Assembly (NCBI GenBank): GCA_038043185.1
Contig: JBBTCO010000012.1
Span: 1 to 64,000, forward strand
Direction: 5' to 3'
From: UBA5009 sp038043185
Lineage (GTDB): Bacteria > Bdellovibrionota > Bdellovibrionia > Bdellovibrionales > Bdellovibrionaceae
Length of the DNA stretch: 64,000 nt
The translations under genes were made by a program, and so were the position numbers. This document shows, piece by piece, positions 1 through 10,200 of the stretch. Below the pieces are notes generated by a model. The model made no database searches, was not told the origin of the DNA, and saw only the letters and a program-made list of their open reading frames with translations. Each line of letters begins with the position of its first letter. Position 1 is the stretch's first letter.

Positions 1-45
1 AAGATCAAAAAATTACTTGCTTCTTCGGCGGGGTCCATAGACGGC

Positions 46-112
46 TTGGCCTACATGTTTGGCCTTCGTCCTACTGCAAACATGTAGGCCAAACGTTATG
101 TCTGAGCTTTTT
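46..112. repeat. Hairpin repeat, copy A
   Basis: A perfect 15-bp inverted repeat (46-60 with 78-92) encloses a 17-nt loop. It is followed by a constant 19-nt motif at 94-112 that starts CGTTATGTCTGAGC and ends in five T. The same inner stem and loop occur in reverse orientation at 54731-54777 (copy B), and the constant motif recurs in copies B and C. It lies just downstream of the 3' end of the HPF-like gene at 160-561, so it may act as its terminator. Unlike B and C, I see no mirrored flanking arms here, although the window edge limits the view. Confidence 0.85.
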
Positions 113-159
113 CGACAGCTAAAAATTCTCTATTTTCTTCTAAGCTACAACAAAAAAAC

Positions 160-561
160 CTAATGTACTTGTGGATTTTGCAAAGCATTTTGAATTTGTT
201 GCAGTCGTTCCGATTTGCTAATCACTGAGTCGTGAATGGCTTGCAGGCGAACCAAAAGTTTTTCTTTGGCGATTTTAATGGCTTCAAAAATATCGTCAGC
301 CAAGCCTTCATCTTGGATTTTTGTATCACCTTCTTTTAAAATAATCGCAATTCGATACATTTTAGGTAATTTTTCAATCAGCTCAGTTTTTCCTTCTGAT
401 TCAAGTTGGAGCATTAATTTTTTTGGATCGCGCGCAATAACGGCAATAACCGTATCCGCAGTTACAAAGGGTTCAAACTCAAGAATCTGCTGATAAATAT
501 AGGACTTAACCTCTGGACTCTTTTCAAGAAGTTTAACTGAAGGGCTTCGAAGGTTCGACAT
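160..561 (-). CDS. HPF/S30AE-like ribosome-associated protein (tentative)
   Basis: This 133-residue soluble protein may be a divergent ribosome hibernation factor. In its second half I see the pattern of the S30AE fold: a beta-rich stretch (MYRIAIILKEGD), then an acidic DDIFEAIKIAKEKLLVRL helix of the kind that follows the last strand in hibernation-promoting factors. The N-terminal half is less typical and lacks obvious basic patches. The ATG at 559-561 is preceded by a strong Shine-Dalgarno sequence (AAGGAGGT, 565-572 on the opposite strand). The gene ends beside hairpin repeat A. The family assignment is inference from pattern only; it could equally be a lineage-specific hypothetical protein. 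Confidence 0.45.
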   Translation of the reverse strand: MSNLRSPSVKLLEKSPEVKSYIYQQILEFEPFVTADTVIAVIARDPKKLMLQLESEGKTELIEKLPKMYRIAIILKEGDTKIQDEGLADDIFEAIKIAKEKLLVRLQAIHDSVISKSERLQQIQNALQNPQVH

Positions 562-682
562 AAGGACCTCCTTTGGCTACCTCTTAATTCTAACATTGGG
601 GCTCTTTTCAAGCACGTCAAGCGAGGTCCTGATTCAAAAAAATCGACAAAAAGCCTGTAATTGGCCCCCACGGCCAGTTTTA

Positions 683-697
683 TGAGACAGCGTCTCA
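683..697. promoter_or_regulatory. Small palindrome upstream of ung
   Basis: TGAGAC-AGC-GTCTCA is a perfect 6-bp inverted repeat 53 nt upstream of the ung start. A second AT-rich inverted repeat (AATCAAT at 699-705, ATTGATT at 714-720, then a T run) follows it. It could be an operator or a weak terminator; nothing in the sequence decides between them. Confidence 0.3.
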
Positions 698-749
698 AAT
701 CAATCCATTTCGCATTGATTTTTTTTAATGGATTAGGTAGCTGATAGTT

Positions 750-1427
750 ATGAGTGAAATAAAACTTATTGATTGCTGGAAAACTCGACTAGCCGACGAA
801 TTTGAAAAACCGGTAATGAAATCTTTACGCGAATTTTTGTTTAAGGAAATTAAGGCGGGAAAAAAAATTTTTCCTCGAGGCGAAGAGTATTTCGCTGCTT
901 TGAATGCTGTCCCTTTTGAAAAAGTTCGAGTGGTGATTGTAGGGCAGGATCCTTATCACGGTCCTGGGCAAGCTCACGGACTGTGTTTCTCGGTAAAAGA
1001 CGGAGTCGATTTCCCGCCGTCACTTCAAAATATTTTTAAAGAATTAAATCAAGATTTGGGACTAGCGATTCCTTCCAATGGAAACCTTTCCGCCTGGGCT
1101 AAACAAGGCATTTTGCTTTTAAATAGCGTTCTTACCGTAGAGTGCGGCAAGGCGGGCTCGCACCAAAGCAAAGGTTGGGAAGAATTTACTGACCGAATCA
1201 TTCATGTGCTTAATGAAGAACGGGAAAATCTTGTTTTCGTTTTATGGGGTGCCTACGCTCAAAAGAAGGCAGCCTTTGTTGATCGTAAAAGGCACTTGGT
1301 CATAGAAGCTCCTCATCCTTCTCCTTTATCTTCTTATAGGGGGTTTTTTGGTTCAAAACCCTTTTCGCGCATTAATAAGTACTTACAGACTAACCAGTTG
1401 CCCCAGATTAAATGGGACCTAACGTAG
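750..1427 (+). CDS. ung: Uracil-DNA glycosylase (family 1)
   Basis: This enzyme removes uracil from DNA in base-excision repair. The 225 residues match the usual length of about 225-230. The water-activating motif GQDPYHGPGQAHG is at residues 65-77 with catalytic Asp67. The central NSVLTVE motif follows, and the DNA-intercalating HPSPLS loop carries His189. The ATG at 750 follows a short AGG-containing stretch. It stands just upstream of the aro operon with a 50-nt gap and is probably transcribed in the same direction. All catalytic motifs are intact. Confidence 0.97.
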   Translation: MSEIKLIDCWKTRLADEFEKPVMKSLREFLFKEIKAGKKIFPRGEEYFAALNAVPFEKVRVVIVGQDPYHGPGQAHGLCFSVKDGVDFPPSLQNIFKELNQDLGLAIPSNGNLSAWAKQGILLLNSVLTVECGKAGSHQSKGWEEFTDRIIHVLNEERENLVFVLWGAYAQKKAAFVDRKRHLVIEAPHPSPLSSYRGFFGSKPFSRINKYLQTNQLPQIKWDLT

Positions 1428-1477
1428 ACCTTCTAATGAAACTTGATTTATTGGGCACTCCGACCTAAGTTGGCGAA

Positions 1478-2539
1478 ATGAAATCCAAAGTTATTTTCAG
1501 GAATACCTTAGCTAAACGCTCCAGCTATCCTAACTCAACAGTGCTATTGTACGATCAAGATTTACTTAAATATTCTTTAAGCTTTCGGAAATGGGCTAAA
1601 GCCTTTTCCGTCCGCATTGGTTTACCTGCGGGCGAAGCTAGCAAAAGTTTAGAAAACTTTCCTGAACTTGTGCAAACAGTGCTGAAAGAGTCAGAAAATT
1701 TTTCTTCTCGAGAAATGACAATTCTGGTGGTCGGTGGCGGAACACTGACGGATCTTGGCGGCTTCTTAGCAAGCGTTATCAAGCGGGGGGTTAAATTAAT
1801 TTTGGTACCCACCACATGGTTGGCAGCAATGGATAGTTCCCACGGTGGCAAAAATGGTTTGAACATTTCAAATTATAAAAATCAAATTGGAACTTTTTAT
1901 TTTCCTGAAAAAATTGAAATCGTAAAAGAAATTCTTTTTGTACAGCCCGAACAAAGAGCGGTTGAGGTTTTTGGCGAACTGATGAAAATGGCTTTAATCT
2001 CGAAATCCAGTTTGTTTTCTCAACTGAAAAAAATAAAAAAAATAGATAATCAAAAAATATATTCTGCTTTGCCTTTGGCCATCAAAGCGAAGAACGACGT
2101 GGTTAACAAAGATCCGTTGGAATTAAAAAAAATTCGACATGTTTTAAATTTGGGACACACCTTTGCTCATGCCATCGAGGGCAGTTTTGATATTTCCCAT
2201 GGGGAAGCGGTTTTGTACGGAGTTGTGTTCTCTTTGATTTGGAGTCGTTCGAATAAATTTTTATCTGATCGTGAATTTGAAGAAATTATTCAAGCCACAA
2301 CTTGGCCCATTAGTTTTCAATCCGATATTTATCACCAACTTCTTCAGGCGCCTGTTTCTGATATTAAAAAATCCTTGATGCAGGATAAAAAACGATCGAA
2401 TAAAGGAAATATCCTTGAGCCCTTTATTTATGGCCGAGGAAAAGTAGTTTTAAAAAGTATCGTTATTAACGATTTTTTATCTGAGTTTAAAAGACAACGA
2501 AAGCTCACGCAAAGGGCTGTTCATGCTTCAAAGTATTGA
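1478..2539 (+). CDS. aroB: 3-dehydroquinate synthase
   Basis: AroB converts DAHP to 3-dehydroquinate, the second step of the shikimate pathway, with NAD and a metal ion. The 353 residues show the nucleotide-binding VGGGTLTDLGGF motif, the VPTTWLAAMDSSHGGKNGLN segment, and metal-ligand regions in ELMKMALI, LGHTFAHAIE and HGEAVLYG. The start is ATG 1478 without a clear Shine-Dalgarno sequence, so a slightly different start is possible. The 3' end overlaps aroA by 17 nt, which suggests translational coupling. It is the first gene of an operon whose order equals the domain order of the eukaryotic AROM protein. Confidence 0.95.
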   Translation: MKSKVIFRNTLAKRSSYPNSTVLLYDQDLLKYSLSFRKWAKAFSVRIGLPAGEASKSLENFPELVQTVLKESENFSSREMTILVVGGGTLTDLGGFLASVIKRGVKLILVPTTWLAAMDSSHGGKNGLNISNYKNQIGTFYFPEKIEIVKEILFVQPEQRAVEVFGELMKMALISKSSLFSQLKKIKKIDNQKIYSALPLAIKAKNDVVNKDPLELKKIRHVLNLGHTFAHAIEGSFDISHGEAVLYGVVFSLIWSRSNKFLSDREFEEIIQATTWPISFQSDIYHQLLQAPVSDIKKSLMQDKKRSNKGNILEPFIYGRGKVVLKSIVINDFLSEFKRQRKLTQRAVHASKY

Positions 2540-3701
2540 GATTCCCAGTTCAAAATCATTAATGAATCGAGCATTGATTTTACAATCTTATTTTCCAGCG
2601 CTTCAGATCCTAGGAAACACAAAAAGCGAAGACGTTCTTTATTTGCAACAATCATTGGCACGAATGTCTTCTGAGCGTGAATTGAATGTAGGTGAAGGTG
2701 GAACCACTTTGCGATTTTTGGCACTTCGGATCTCGCGGATACCTGGGAAGTGGATTTTGCGTGGAAAAGAATCCTTGTTCCGTCGTCCTCATGCGGGCTT
2801 AGCTGATCTTATGAATCAACTAAATATAAAAAACAACTGGGGAAAAGATTTTGTCGAAATTTATTCCGAAGGTTGGAAAATTCCATCAGAGATTTATATC
2901 GATTCCAAGGACAGCAGTCAGTTTGCAACATCCTTATTGTTGAATTCCTGCAACCTCGACAAGGATTTAAATTTTTCCATGCAAAAGGAACAAAATTCTG
3001 AATCTTACTTTGATATGAGTTTAAAATTTTTTCGTCAGGTAGGATTTCAAGTCATTGAAAGTTCTAAAACCTCAAATAGACGCTCATTCCGAATTTTAGC
3101 TGGACAAAAACCAGCAATCACTGAAGTAAAAATTGAAATTGATTTAAGTTCTGTATTTTCCATGGCTTGTTTAGCAGCTCTTCATCAAAATTTAGAAATT
3201 AAAAATTTTCCATTTGAAAGTACACAGCCAGATCTTGAATTTTTAAATTTATTTCAAAAAATGGGAATTTTAACGGAAAAAATAAATAAGTCTTTATTGA
3301 TTCATCAAACGAAATCTTTGTCGCCTCTCGTAGCTAATTTAAAAAATGGACCGGATCTTTTTCCTGTATTGGCTTGTTTGTGCAGCCAGGCCCAAGGAGT
3401 TAGCCAATTGACCGGCGCTTCACAGCTAGCTCATAAAGAATCAGATCGCTTAGCTAAAACTAAAGAATTGCTCGATCTTTGTGGCGTTCCCAATCAGCTT
3501 TTAAATGATGGTTTAGAAATTTCTGGTTATTCAAATACGTTTAAAAATACTCAACTCAATTTTGATCCTGCGTCGGATCACCGTATGGCTATGGCCGCTG
3601 CTTTAATGAAGTCTATTGGTCATAATATTAAAATTTCAAATCCCAAAGTTGTGGACAAAAGTTTTCCCGAATTTTGGCAACTCAGTGGTTTGCAACCATG
3701 A
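2523..3701 (+). CDS. aroA: 3-phosphoshikimate 1-carboxyvinyltransferase (EPSP synthase)
   Basis: AroA transfers the enolpyruvyl group of PEP to shikimate 3-phosphate. The 392-residue protein is somewhat shorter than the usual 425-445. It keeps the substrate-binding SSKSLMNRALIL near the N-terminus, NVGEGGTTLRFL, the ASDHRMAMAAALM motif near residue 345 and the terminal VVDKSFPEFW. It starts inside the end of aroB (17-nt overlap) and its TGA overlaps the ATG of the next gene (ATGA). Both overlaps point to coupled translation. The motif set resembles ordinary bacterial EPSP synthases; I cannot judge glyphosate class. Confidence 0.95.
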   Translation: MLQSIEIPSSKSLMNRALILQSYFPALQILGNTKSEDVLYLQQSLARMSSERELNVGEGGTTLRFLALRISRIPGKWILRGKESLFRRPHAGLADLMNQLNIKNNWGKDFVEIYSEGWKIPSEIYIDSKDSSQFATSLLLNSCNLDKDLNFSMQKEQNSESYFDMSLKFFRQVGFQVIESSKTSNRRSFRILAGQKPAITEVKIEIDLSSVFSMACLAALHQNLEIKNFPFESTQPDLEFLNLFQKMGILTEKINKSLLIHQTKSLSPLVANLKNGPDLFPVLACLCSQAQGVSQLTGASQLAHKESDRLAKTKELLDLCGVPNQLLNDGLEISGYSNTFKNTQLNFDPASDHRMAMAAALMKSIGHNIKISNPKVVDKSFPEFWQLSGLQP

Positions 3702-5488
3702 GATTTTTTCTAGTAGGCCATCGTGGTGCAGGGAAAACCAGTTTGCTTTGCAGAATACAGCAAAGAAATTTTTTTAAAGGCCCCAGTTATGATTTAGACG
3801 AAGAAATAGAAAAAAAATATGGAAAAATTGAAATCCTTTTCCAAGACAAAGGAGAAATTTTTTTTCGCGAGTGTGAAAATGAAATATTTGAAAATTTAAA
3901 TCGATCTTCTGACAATTTATTGTGCGTCCTTGGCGCTGGCTTTGATCTTTCCAGAATCTCTGCGAAGGATTTTGTAATTTGGGTGCGAAGAGAAACAGAT
4001 AGGGCCGGTCGAATTTTTTTAGATCGGCCACGTTTGGAACCCACGCATGATGCCTTGGATGAATTTGAAATTCATCGCTTCAAGCGAGAAGCTATATTTC
4101 GACAGCGAGCTAATGCAATCTACACCTTGCCTGAAGGAAAAAAAATATCTGAATCCATTGAAAATAAAATACTTCAAAGTATATTCAATGCTTCGGACAA
4201 GAATTTGTTGCATAATAATTCAATTTCCGACATTGGCATTGAAACTTTATCTTCTCTTGATCAGTCGCAAAAATTTTCAGAATCATTTTTAGAAGTTCGC
4301 AGCGATCAATGGACAAATGAAGAAATTTTGTTATTACAAAATAATGTAGCATTAGAATATAAAATATATTCCCAACGCCATAATAATCCACCAATTCAGT
4401 TAGATTATTCAAAATGGGCTTATTTGGATTGGGACACTCAGTACGGGCGATCGCCCTGGTCTGATGTGAATGCAGAAAAATTAATTTTATCCAGCCATGA
4501 AAATGATGTTCGTGATGGAATTAAGTCTTTAGGCGAAGTTGTGACTGATAGGGTTCAATTGAAACTTTGTCCCTTAGTGCAGAACTGGACTGATTTAATG
4601 TTGGGTTACGAGTGGTGGTTGCAAGAGCCTCAAAAAAGAAATTTTCTGCCACGTTCGACAGACGGCCGTTGGATTTGGTTTCGCCTATGGATGAAGGGGC
4701 GGCAAAAAATAAATTTTTGGCGTCAAGGTCCAGGTGAAATTTCTGATCAACCAACATTGTATCAGTGGTTAAGTGCTTGGTCGAAGACGGCTCGTTTTGC
4801 CGCCGTAGTGGGGCAGCCTGTAAGTCATAGTTTTTCGCCAACCTTTCATTTCGATTTTTTTGTTAATAAAAAAAATTCATTTTTTGCTATTCCATTGGAA
4901 GAAATAGAATTTGAAGTGGCGTTGTCATTTTTGCAGAAATTGGGATTGTCCTTTGTTGCTGTCACCTCGCCTTTGAAAAAAAAGGCTTATTTATTGAGTC
5001 AAAGTAAAGGTGATGCCGAAAAGCAATTTGAAAGTATCAATACTTTGACCTGGAATTCATCTGGAAATTATTGGCAAGGTAACAACACAGATCGGGAAGC
5101 CTTTGCTCAAAGCTTTAATGAAGCGATTGCAGATCTTGATAAAGTTAATGAAGAGGAAATTATTGTTTGGGGTGGTGGTGGAACCACGAATATAATCAGG
5201 TCGAATTTACCAAAGGCGAAATTCATTCAGGCTCGGGTAGGTGTAGAAACAAAATTAGCAAAGCCAATCGAAAGCCCTGCTGTTTTGATATGGGCCTCGT
5301 CTCGATCTGTAGAAACCAAATGGCCGCCTCATTCTTGGTGTCCTCAATTAGTTTTTGATTTAAATTATCAAGAAAATTCAATGGGCCTAGAGGTAGCGCA
5401 GAAATATAATGCAAAATATTTTTCTGGAACCCGTCTATTCGAGATTCAAGCTTTAGCTCAACAAAAAATTTGGAGTGAATACTTATGA
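3698..5488 (+). CDS. aroK/aroD/aroE: Trifunctional shikimate kinase / type I dehydroquinase / shikimate dehydrogenase fusion
   Basis: A single 596-residue polypeptide appears to carry three shikimate-pathway activities. Residues 1 to about 165 are a shikimate kinase with P-loop GHRGAGKT (7-14), DLDEEIEKKYG and the DRPRLEP lid. Residues about 195-365 resemble a compact type I dehydroquinase: EVRSD (199), SHEND with His267, Schiff-base candidate Lys289 in QLKLCPL, and an NFWRQGPGEISDQPTL tail matching the Arg/Gln end of the family. The position of the usual catalytic Glu seems to hold Asp (YLDWDTQYG). Residues about 368-596 are a short shikimate dehydrogenase with GQPVSHSFSP (372), VTSPLKKKAY with Lys427, NNTDREAF with Asp465 and GGGGTT. 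I chose ATG 3698, which overlaps the aroA stop as ATGA, over an upstream TTG. It overlaps aroC by 4 nt. Confidence 0.88.
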   Translation: MRFFLVGHRGAGKTSLLCRIQQRNFFKGPSYDLDEEIEKKYGKIEILFQDKGEIFFRECENEIFENLNRSSDNLLCVLGAGFDLSRISAKDFVIWVRRETDRAGRIFLDRPRLEPTHDALDEFEIHRFKREAIFRQRANAIYTLPEGKKISESIENKILQSIFNASDKNLLHNNSISDIGIETLSSLDQSQKFSESFLEVRSDQWTNEEILLLQNNVALEYKIYSQRHNNPPIQLDYSKWAYLDWDTQYGRSPWSDVNAEKLILSSHENDVRDGIKSLGEVVTDRVQLKLCPLVQNWTDLMLGYEWWLQEPQKRNFLPRSTDGRWIWFRLWMKGRQKINFWRQGPGEISDQPTLYQWLSAWSKTARFAAVVGQPVSHSFSPTFHFDFFVNKKNSFFAIPLEEIEFEVALSFLQKLGLSFVAVTSPLKKKAYLLSQSKGDAEKQFESINTLTWNSSGNYWQGNNTDREAFAQSFNEAIADLDKVNEEEIIVWGGGGTTNIIRSNLPKAKFIQARVGVETKLAKPIESPAVLIWASSRSVETKWPPHSWCPQLVFDLNYQENSMGLEVAQKYNAKYFSGTRLFEIQALAQQKIWSEYL

Positions 5489-6501
5489 GTGCAAATAGTT
5501 TTGGCGAGATTTTTAAAGTCATCACTTTCGGAGAAAGTCATGGCAATGGGCTTGGTGTGGTCATAGATTCTTGCCCTGCGGGAATTCCGTTTGATCACGA
5601 ATTATTAGCATCAAACTTAAAACGACGGCGTCCAGGAACAAATGCCAGCGTGTCCCAACGAAACGAAAGTGATGAAGTTGAAATTTTGAGTGGTGTGTAT
5701 CAAGGACTCACTTTGGGAACTCCGATTGCTATGTTCGTAAAAAATCAAGACGCTCGTTCTGCGGATTACCAAGAAGTAGAGAAAACTCCGCGAATTGGAC
5801 ATGCCGATGATGTTTGGAAAAAGAAATTTGGGCATGTTGATCCTAGAGGAGGAGGAAGAGCTTCGGGTCGAGAAACAGTCGCACGAGTTATGGCAGGTTC
5901 TGTAGCGCAAATGTTGATAAAAAAGTTTTCGCCTCAGACAAAAGTTATAGGCTGGTCACAAAACATTGGCCCTTTTGAAATTTCAAATGAGGAAAAGAAA
6001 AAAATTGACAGCATGGTCGTGGAAAATTCAAAAATTAGATTTCCATCGGTGCGCTCATCTGAAGTAGAAAAATTTCTTGAATCAGCGATTCAAAATGGTG
6101 AAAGCTTCGGTGGAGTTGGCGAAATATTAATTCAGAATCCTCCGGAAAATTTGGGTCAACCGGTCTTTCATAAATTAAAAGCAGATTTGGCAGCAGCGGT
6201 GATGTCAGTTGGTGCCACCGCCGCTTTTGAATTTGGTAGCGGCCTTGAATCCAGTCGTCATCAAGGTACAGATTTTCATGATCAAATGGAAAGTTCAAAG
6301 TATGGCGGTATTCGCGGTGGAATTTCTACGGGTGAAGATATTTCTGTTCGAGTGCACTTTAAGCCAACCAGTTCAATTAAAGACATAGCAAAGAAGGGAC
6401 GCCACGATCCTTGTATCGTTCCGCGAGCAGTCCCAGTTCTGGAAAGTATGATTTGGCTTGTGCTTGCGGATCATTTGTTGTGGGCAAGATTAGATCGATG
6501 A
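5485..6501 (+). CDS. aroC: Chorismate synthase
   Basis: AroC makes chorismate from EPSP using reduced FMN and closes this operon. The 338 residues include the signatures FGESHGNGLGVVIDSCPAG near the N-terminus, RRRPG, GGRASGRETVARV, GGISTGEDI and GRHDPCIVPRAVPV. The protein is slightly shorter than the usual 350-390, with the C-terminus ending soon after the last motif. The ATG overlaps the stop of the trifunctional fusion by 4 nt. Its product feeds menF at 15949 and aromatic amino acid synthesis. The next gene lies convergently only 8 nt away. Confidence 0.96.
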   Translation: MSANSFGEIFKVITFGESHGNGLGVVIDSCPAGIPFDHELLASNLKRRRPGTNASVSQRNESDEVEILSGVYQGLTLGTPIAMFVKNQDARSADYQEVEKTPRIGHADDVWKKKFGHVDPRGGGRASGRETVARVMAGSVAQMLIKKFSPQTKVIGWSQNIGPFEISNEEKKKIDSMVVENSKIRFPSVRSSEVEKFLESAIQNGESFGGVGEILIQNPPENLGQPVFHKLKADLAAAVMSVGATAAFEFGSGLESSRHQGTDFHDQMESSKYGGIRGGISTGEDISVRVHFKPTSSIKDIAKKGRHDPCIVPRAVPVLESMIWLVLADHLLWARLDR

Positions 6502-6509
6502 GATTAAAA

Positions 6510-6854
6510 CTATTTTTGTTTCACCAATGCAGAGTTAAGTCTATCTCGAGCTTGTGCGCAGGTCTCATTCAAAAGATTATGTCCACTATCTGGGTAACTT
6601 TCCATTTCTTCAACAGCTCTTGTGCTATCTGAATATTCAGAAGCTTTGAATAATCTATTGCTTCCACCTTCACCAAGTGAAGCTCCACAGCTATAATATG
6701 TTTGAACAAGTGTTTTTCCTGGATTTTGATTACATGATTTTTTTCCCGCATTATATCCGCGTTCAAAATCCGATTGTTTTGCGAAAGCCAAAGATCCCGT
6801 TGATAATAATAAACTTGCAATAAATCCGCTGAAAATAACTTTATTGTATTTCAT
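6510..6854 (-). CDS. Small secreted Cys-containing protein of unknown function
   Basis: I do not recognise this 114-residue protein. The chosen ATG at 6852-6854 gives an ideal signal peptide (MKYNKVIFSGFIASLLLS followed by an LAFA cleavage region). The mature part contains three cysteines (KKSCNQ, YYSCGAS, NETCAQ) and a central Gly/Ser-rich stretch. An in-frame upstream TTG at 6905 would add 17 residues ahead of the signal peptide and is less likely. It converges on aroC. Confidence 0.7.
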   Translation of the reverse strand: MKYNKVIFSGFIASLLLSTGSLAFAKQSDFERGYNAGKKSCNQNPGKTLVQTYYSCGASLGEGGSNRLFKASEYSDSTRAVEEMESYPDSGHNLLNETCAQARDRLNSALVKQK

Positions 6855-7264
6855 AAATTTGTAATGTTGTCGGTACCCGTAGGATTTATTTCCAGGGTTG
6901 GACAACTTCCTTTAGAGCTATAGGTTGCGACAAGTATGCCAGCCACCCGAAGATATACTTCCGAATAAAAATGCTGAAATTATGAAGTATCAAGAGAAAA
7001 AACCTGTCGAATTTCTGACCAGCAGTGACCTTTAATGCTATTAGCAACCTATTCTCGGTCCAAGCAGAGCAAATATCAATTACAGTTAACGTGTCTATTT
7101 AATTTCCGATTCAATTCGCAAAATTAGTTCTATGGCACGCCTTATGAAATCTCAGTTAAGTTATGTGTTTGGGTGATTTTTTGGACATTACTGCGGATCT
7201 AGAAAGCTCCGAATGTCTAAAAGATTGACACCTGACTATTCAAATTGGCTACGGAGCATTTATT
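6855..7264. other. Intergenic region between divergent genes
   Basis: These 410 nt separate two divergently transcribed secreted-protein genes. A TTGACA hexamer at 7225-7230 could be a -35 box for the gene at 7265, but no good -10 lies at the right distance. A GGAG at 7252-7255 is a plausible ribosome binding site for that gene. I see no RNA gene, repeat or additional convincing open frame. Confidence 0.5.
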
Positions 7265-10200
7265 ATGGAAAACGCTGAATTTCATTTTTGTACGAAAGTC
7301 TTAACGACCTTAGCCCTTATTTTTTTTAACACAACAATCGCTCTTGCAGCTGGGAAAGAAACATCGAAAAAATCCGCTTCGGATTACATAAACTCCGTCG
7401 ATTTTGGAGATAGTGTAACAACTTCTCCGACGGAGCCTGATGCCAAAATTCTTCGCCGACATTTCGAAAGCGATGTAGGTGTTCAACTTAATAAACCAGG
7501 TCGTAAATGGCATCCATTAATTCAGCAAGCTGACTCATATTTGAAGGAAATTATTAATGACTTAAATAGGAATAATCCAAGTCAGGATGACTTTCATTGG
7601 ATTGTTGAAATTCGCGAAAGTGGAGAGCCAATAGCATCAGCGGAGCTAATGAGATTAGATAACGGATTAGAAAAAAATGAAAGAGTGACTTATAAAAATC
7701 TAAAACTGGCTCATGGTATTACTGACAGTAAACCCCTTGCTCTAATTCACATATCAACGGCCATGTTGAAGCTTGTTCGAACTCGATCACAGTTAGCTTT
7801 TATAATGGGACACGAGATGAAACACCACGCAGAAGGTCATAGTAAATCTGCTGGTTCACTAATGGAACTGATTCATTCTCAAGCTAACGAAGTTGTAGCG
7901 GATAAAGGTGCTTTGGACTTTATGAGTGGAAAATTCAATCTCGATGCAGGTTACAGTGCCATGGCGGAATTATTAAGTTATCAGAGTAAAAATGCCATTA
8001 CGATTGAAGAACAAATCAGTCAAATTGAAGAGTCCGTGACGTCATCCCATCATCATGAGGGGTTGCGTTTGACCCTTTTATTGCATTCCATTGTTCAGCG
8101 TTTAGATAAAAATCCATCTTTGAGGCAAGTTTCCGATGAACTACTTCCGGGCTTCTTTGATGAGGTAGTTAAAACGTTTCCCGGCAAAATGCCACGGTCA
8201 ACAAAACGAGACCTTGCTCGGCTATTAAAGGATATAAAAACCATATCTTCTGAAAAAATATTTCAGAAGGAAACTATGGATATGTTTGCAACTTTCTTTA
8301 GTAACAATAACGATTTTTGGAAGTATAAGGATGCCTCCCCTGTCTTTAGTAGATTCCTAAACTATCTTTCAAAACAATCTGATGGAGATAAGTCAGCAAG
8401 AGTCGCGTTTCTCTTTTTAGTGAGTGAGGACGGGTCGTCTGCTCGGCACTTCTTTGACAAAATCGATGATCAACTTTCAAGCCAGTTGTCTGATGTGCTG
8501 ATGAAGCTGAATAGCGATGGCCTCTCTAGAAATAAAGTTTGGACCGAAAAGTTAGGTATGCCTACATTGGCGAGATGGCAGTCGGAACTTAAAGACATAA
8601 AAAATTTAACAATCTTGCTTGGTCAACTGGCTGAAAAAAATCGCTTTTGGCATAGTACGGTAAAAGACATCCAAGATGTCTATGCTCAGAATCAAAAGTT
8701 TAATATTTATATTAATCTCAGTACTGAATGGAGTGTGCGGTCAGCTTTAGCATCACTTGCATGGCTTGAGACAAGAACAGAGGCGCAACTTCGCGATCAG
8801 TCAGTAATTTATGAGTTGCCCAAGACAATCGTGAATATAAAAAGTCCAAAAAACAATGCGATACTATCTGCACAATTTGGTCATGACCGTCTTGAAAAAT
8901 TGATCATGAAACTTGAGACGTCCTGTCTAGAAAATTACAAGACTGCAAAAATTGCAAGTCTGTCAGCTCGTGAAACTGGTGATGAAATAATAATATTTGG
9001 TGCGGCTTGGTTGAAATTCATTGGGCTTGGGTTGGATTCAATTAAAAATGATCAGCTCACTTTTCTTCAACAGATTTTGCGGGCGGACACGATACGTCTT
9101 TCGCAGATCGCCTCAGAAAATATAGACCTGCAAAAGACATTGGTTGATTTGTATAGCTTTGCATCAGCTTCCAGCAAATTTGATTGGAAGACTCGGATTC
9201 AAATCTTTGCAAGACTTGCAATTATAGGAGAAAGTGGAAGATCCTTCAGTCATCTCTTTCGGCAAGATCAGCAGTTTCGGCAGCGAACAATTGAAATTTT
9301 AAATAACGATGCCATCCATTATCTTATGTCGATAGACAGACTGCAGATTTTTGGTAACGTAACTTCAGCCAAAATTGCCATTCTCGAAGAATTACAATTT
9401 CACGGTCTTTTGAATTCCTATCTTTCCTCCGAAAAAGGACAAAAATCTTTCAATTTGTTTTTAAAAAATGCAGAGGATTACGTTGCTGAGCAGACGAAAT
9501 CTGGTTATACGAAAAAATCTTTCGATGGTTACCTTCCAAAGGATCGCTTCGCGAAATTTATTCTTGTCTGGTTAAGTGAAATATTAAAGAACAAGCCAAC
9601 ATCTCAGAAAAAATTTCAAGATCTAGCTTTAAAAGCGGTTCGAGTTCTTTCGACAAGATATATTCTTTCCCCCGAAGAACAAGATCTACTGACGCCATTT
9701 GTATTAGAAAAACTTAAAGGTTTAACTGGTTCAGAAAAATTGAACATGCTTAAGTTGCTTGAAGTTCGACGAAGTCTTGGGAGGGACGACCTCGTTAATC
9801 AGCTTGCGGATGGCATTATGGGTGCCATAAAAGAAGGTCGGAAAATGAATAAGATTTGGGACGAACTTTCGGAAACTTTGGATTTCAAAGTGAATGGCCA
9901 AGACCTCGCTTTATCTTTAAGAAATGTCGTGGCTCAAAAGACTCAAGCACAACCCCAAGCCACCAACAGTACGCTTTCTATCCCAGAATCCACTGAAACT
10001 GAACGAGCTCAAAATTTTTCTGGTATTATTCGTCTTTGGAGTGGGTTCGCTTCGATGATTCAATCTCAGCCATTTGAGGCGCAAGTTGAAGCCATAGAAT
10101 ATCTTTTGGGACGATCAAAAAATGTTCCTGATTTTTTATACAAAATAAATGAAAAAAACAGAATCGAAAGCGTGAATGTTGTCGAGGAATCGCATAAGTT

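Noticed and set aside
3674..3697. TTG start for the aroK-aroD-aroE fusion
   Set aside because: The ATG at 3698 forms a typical ATGA overlap with aroA and begins right at the kinase domain.
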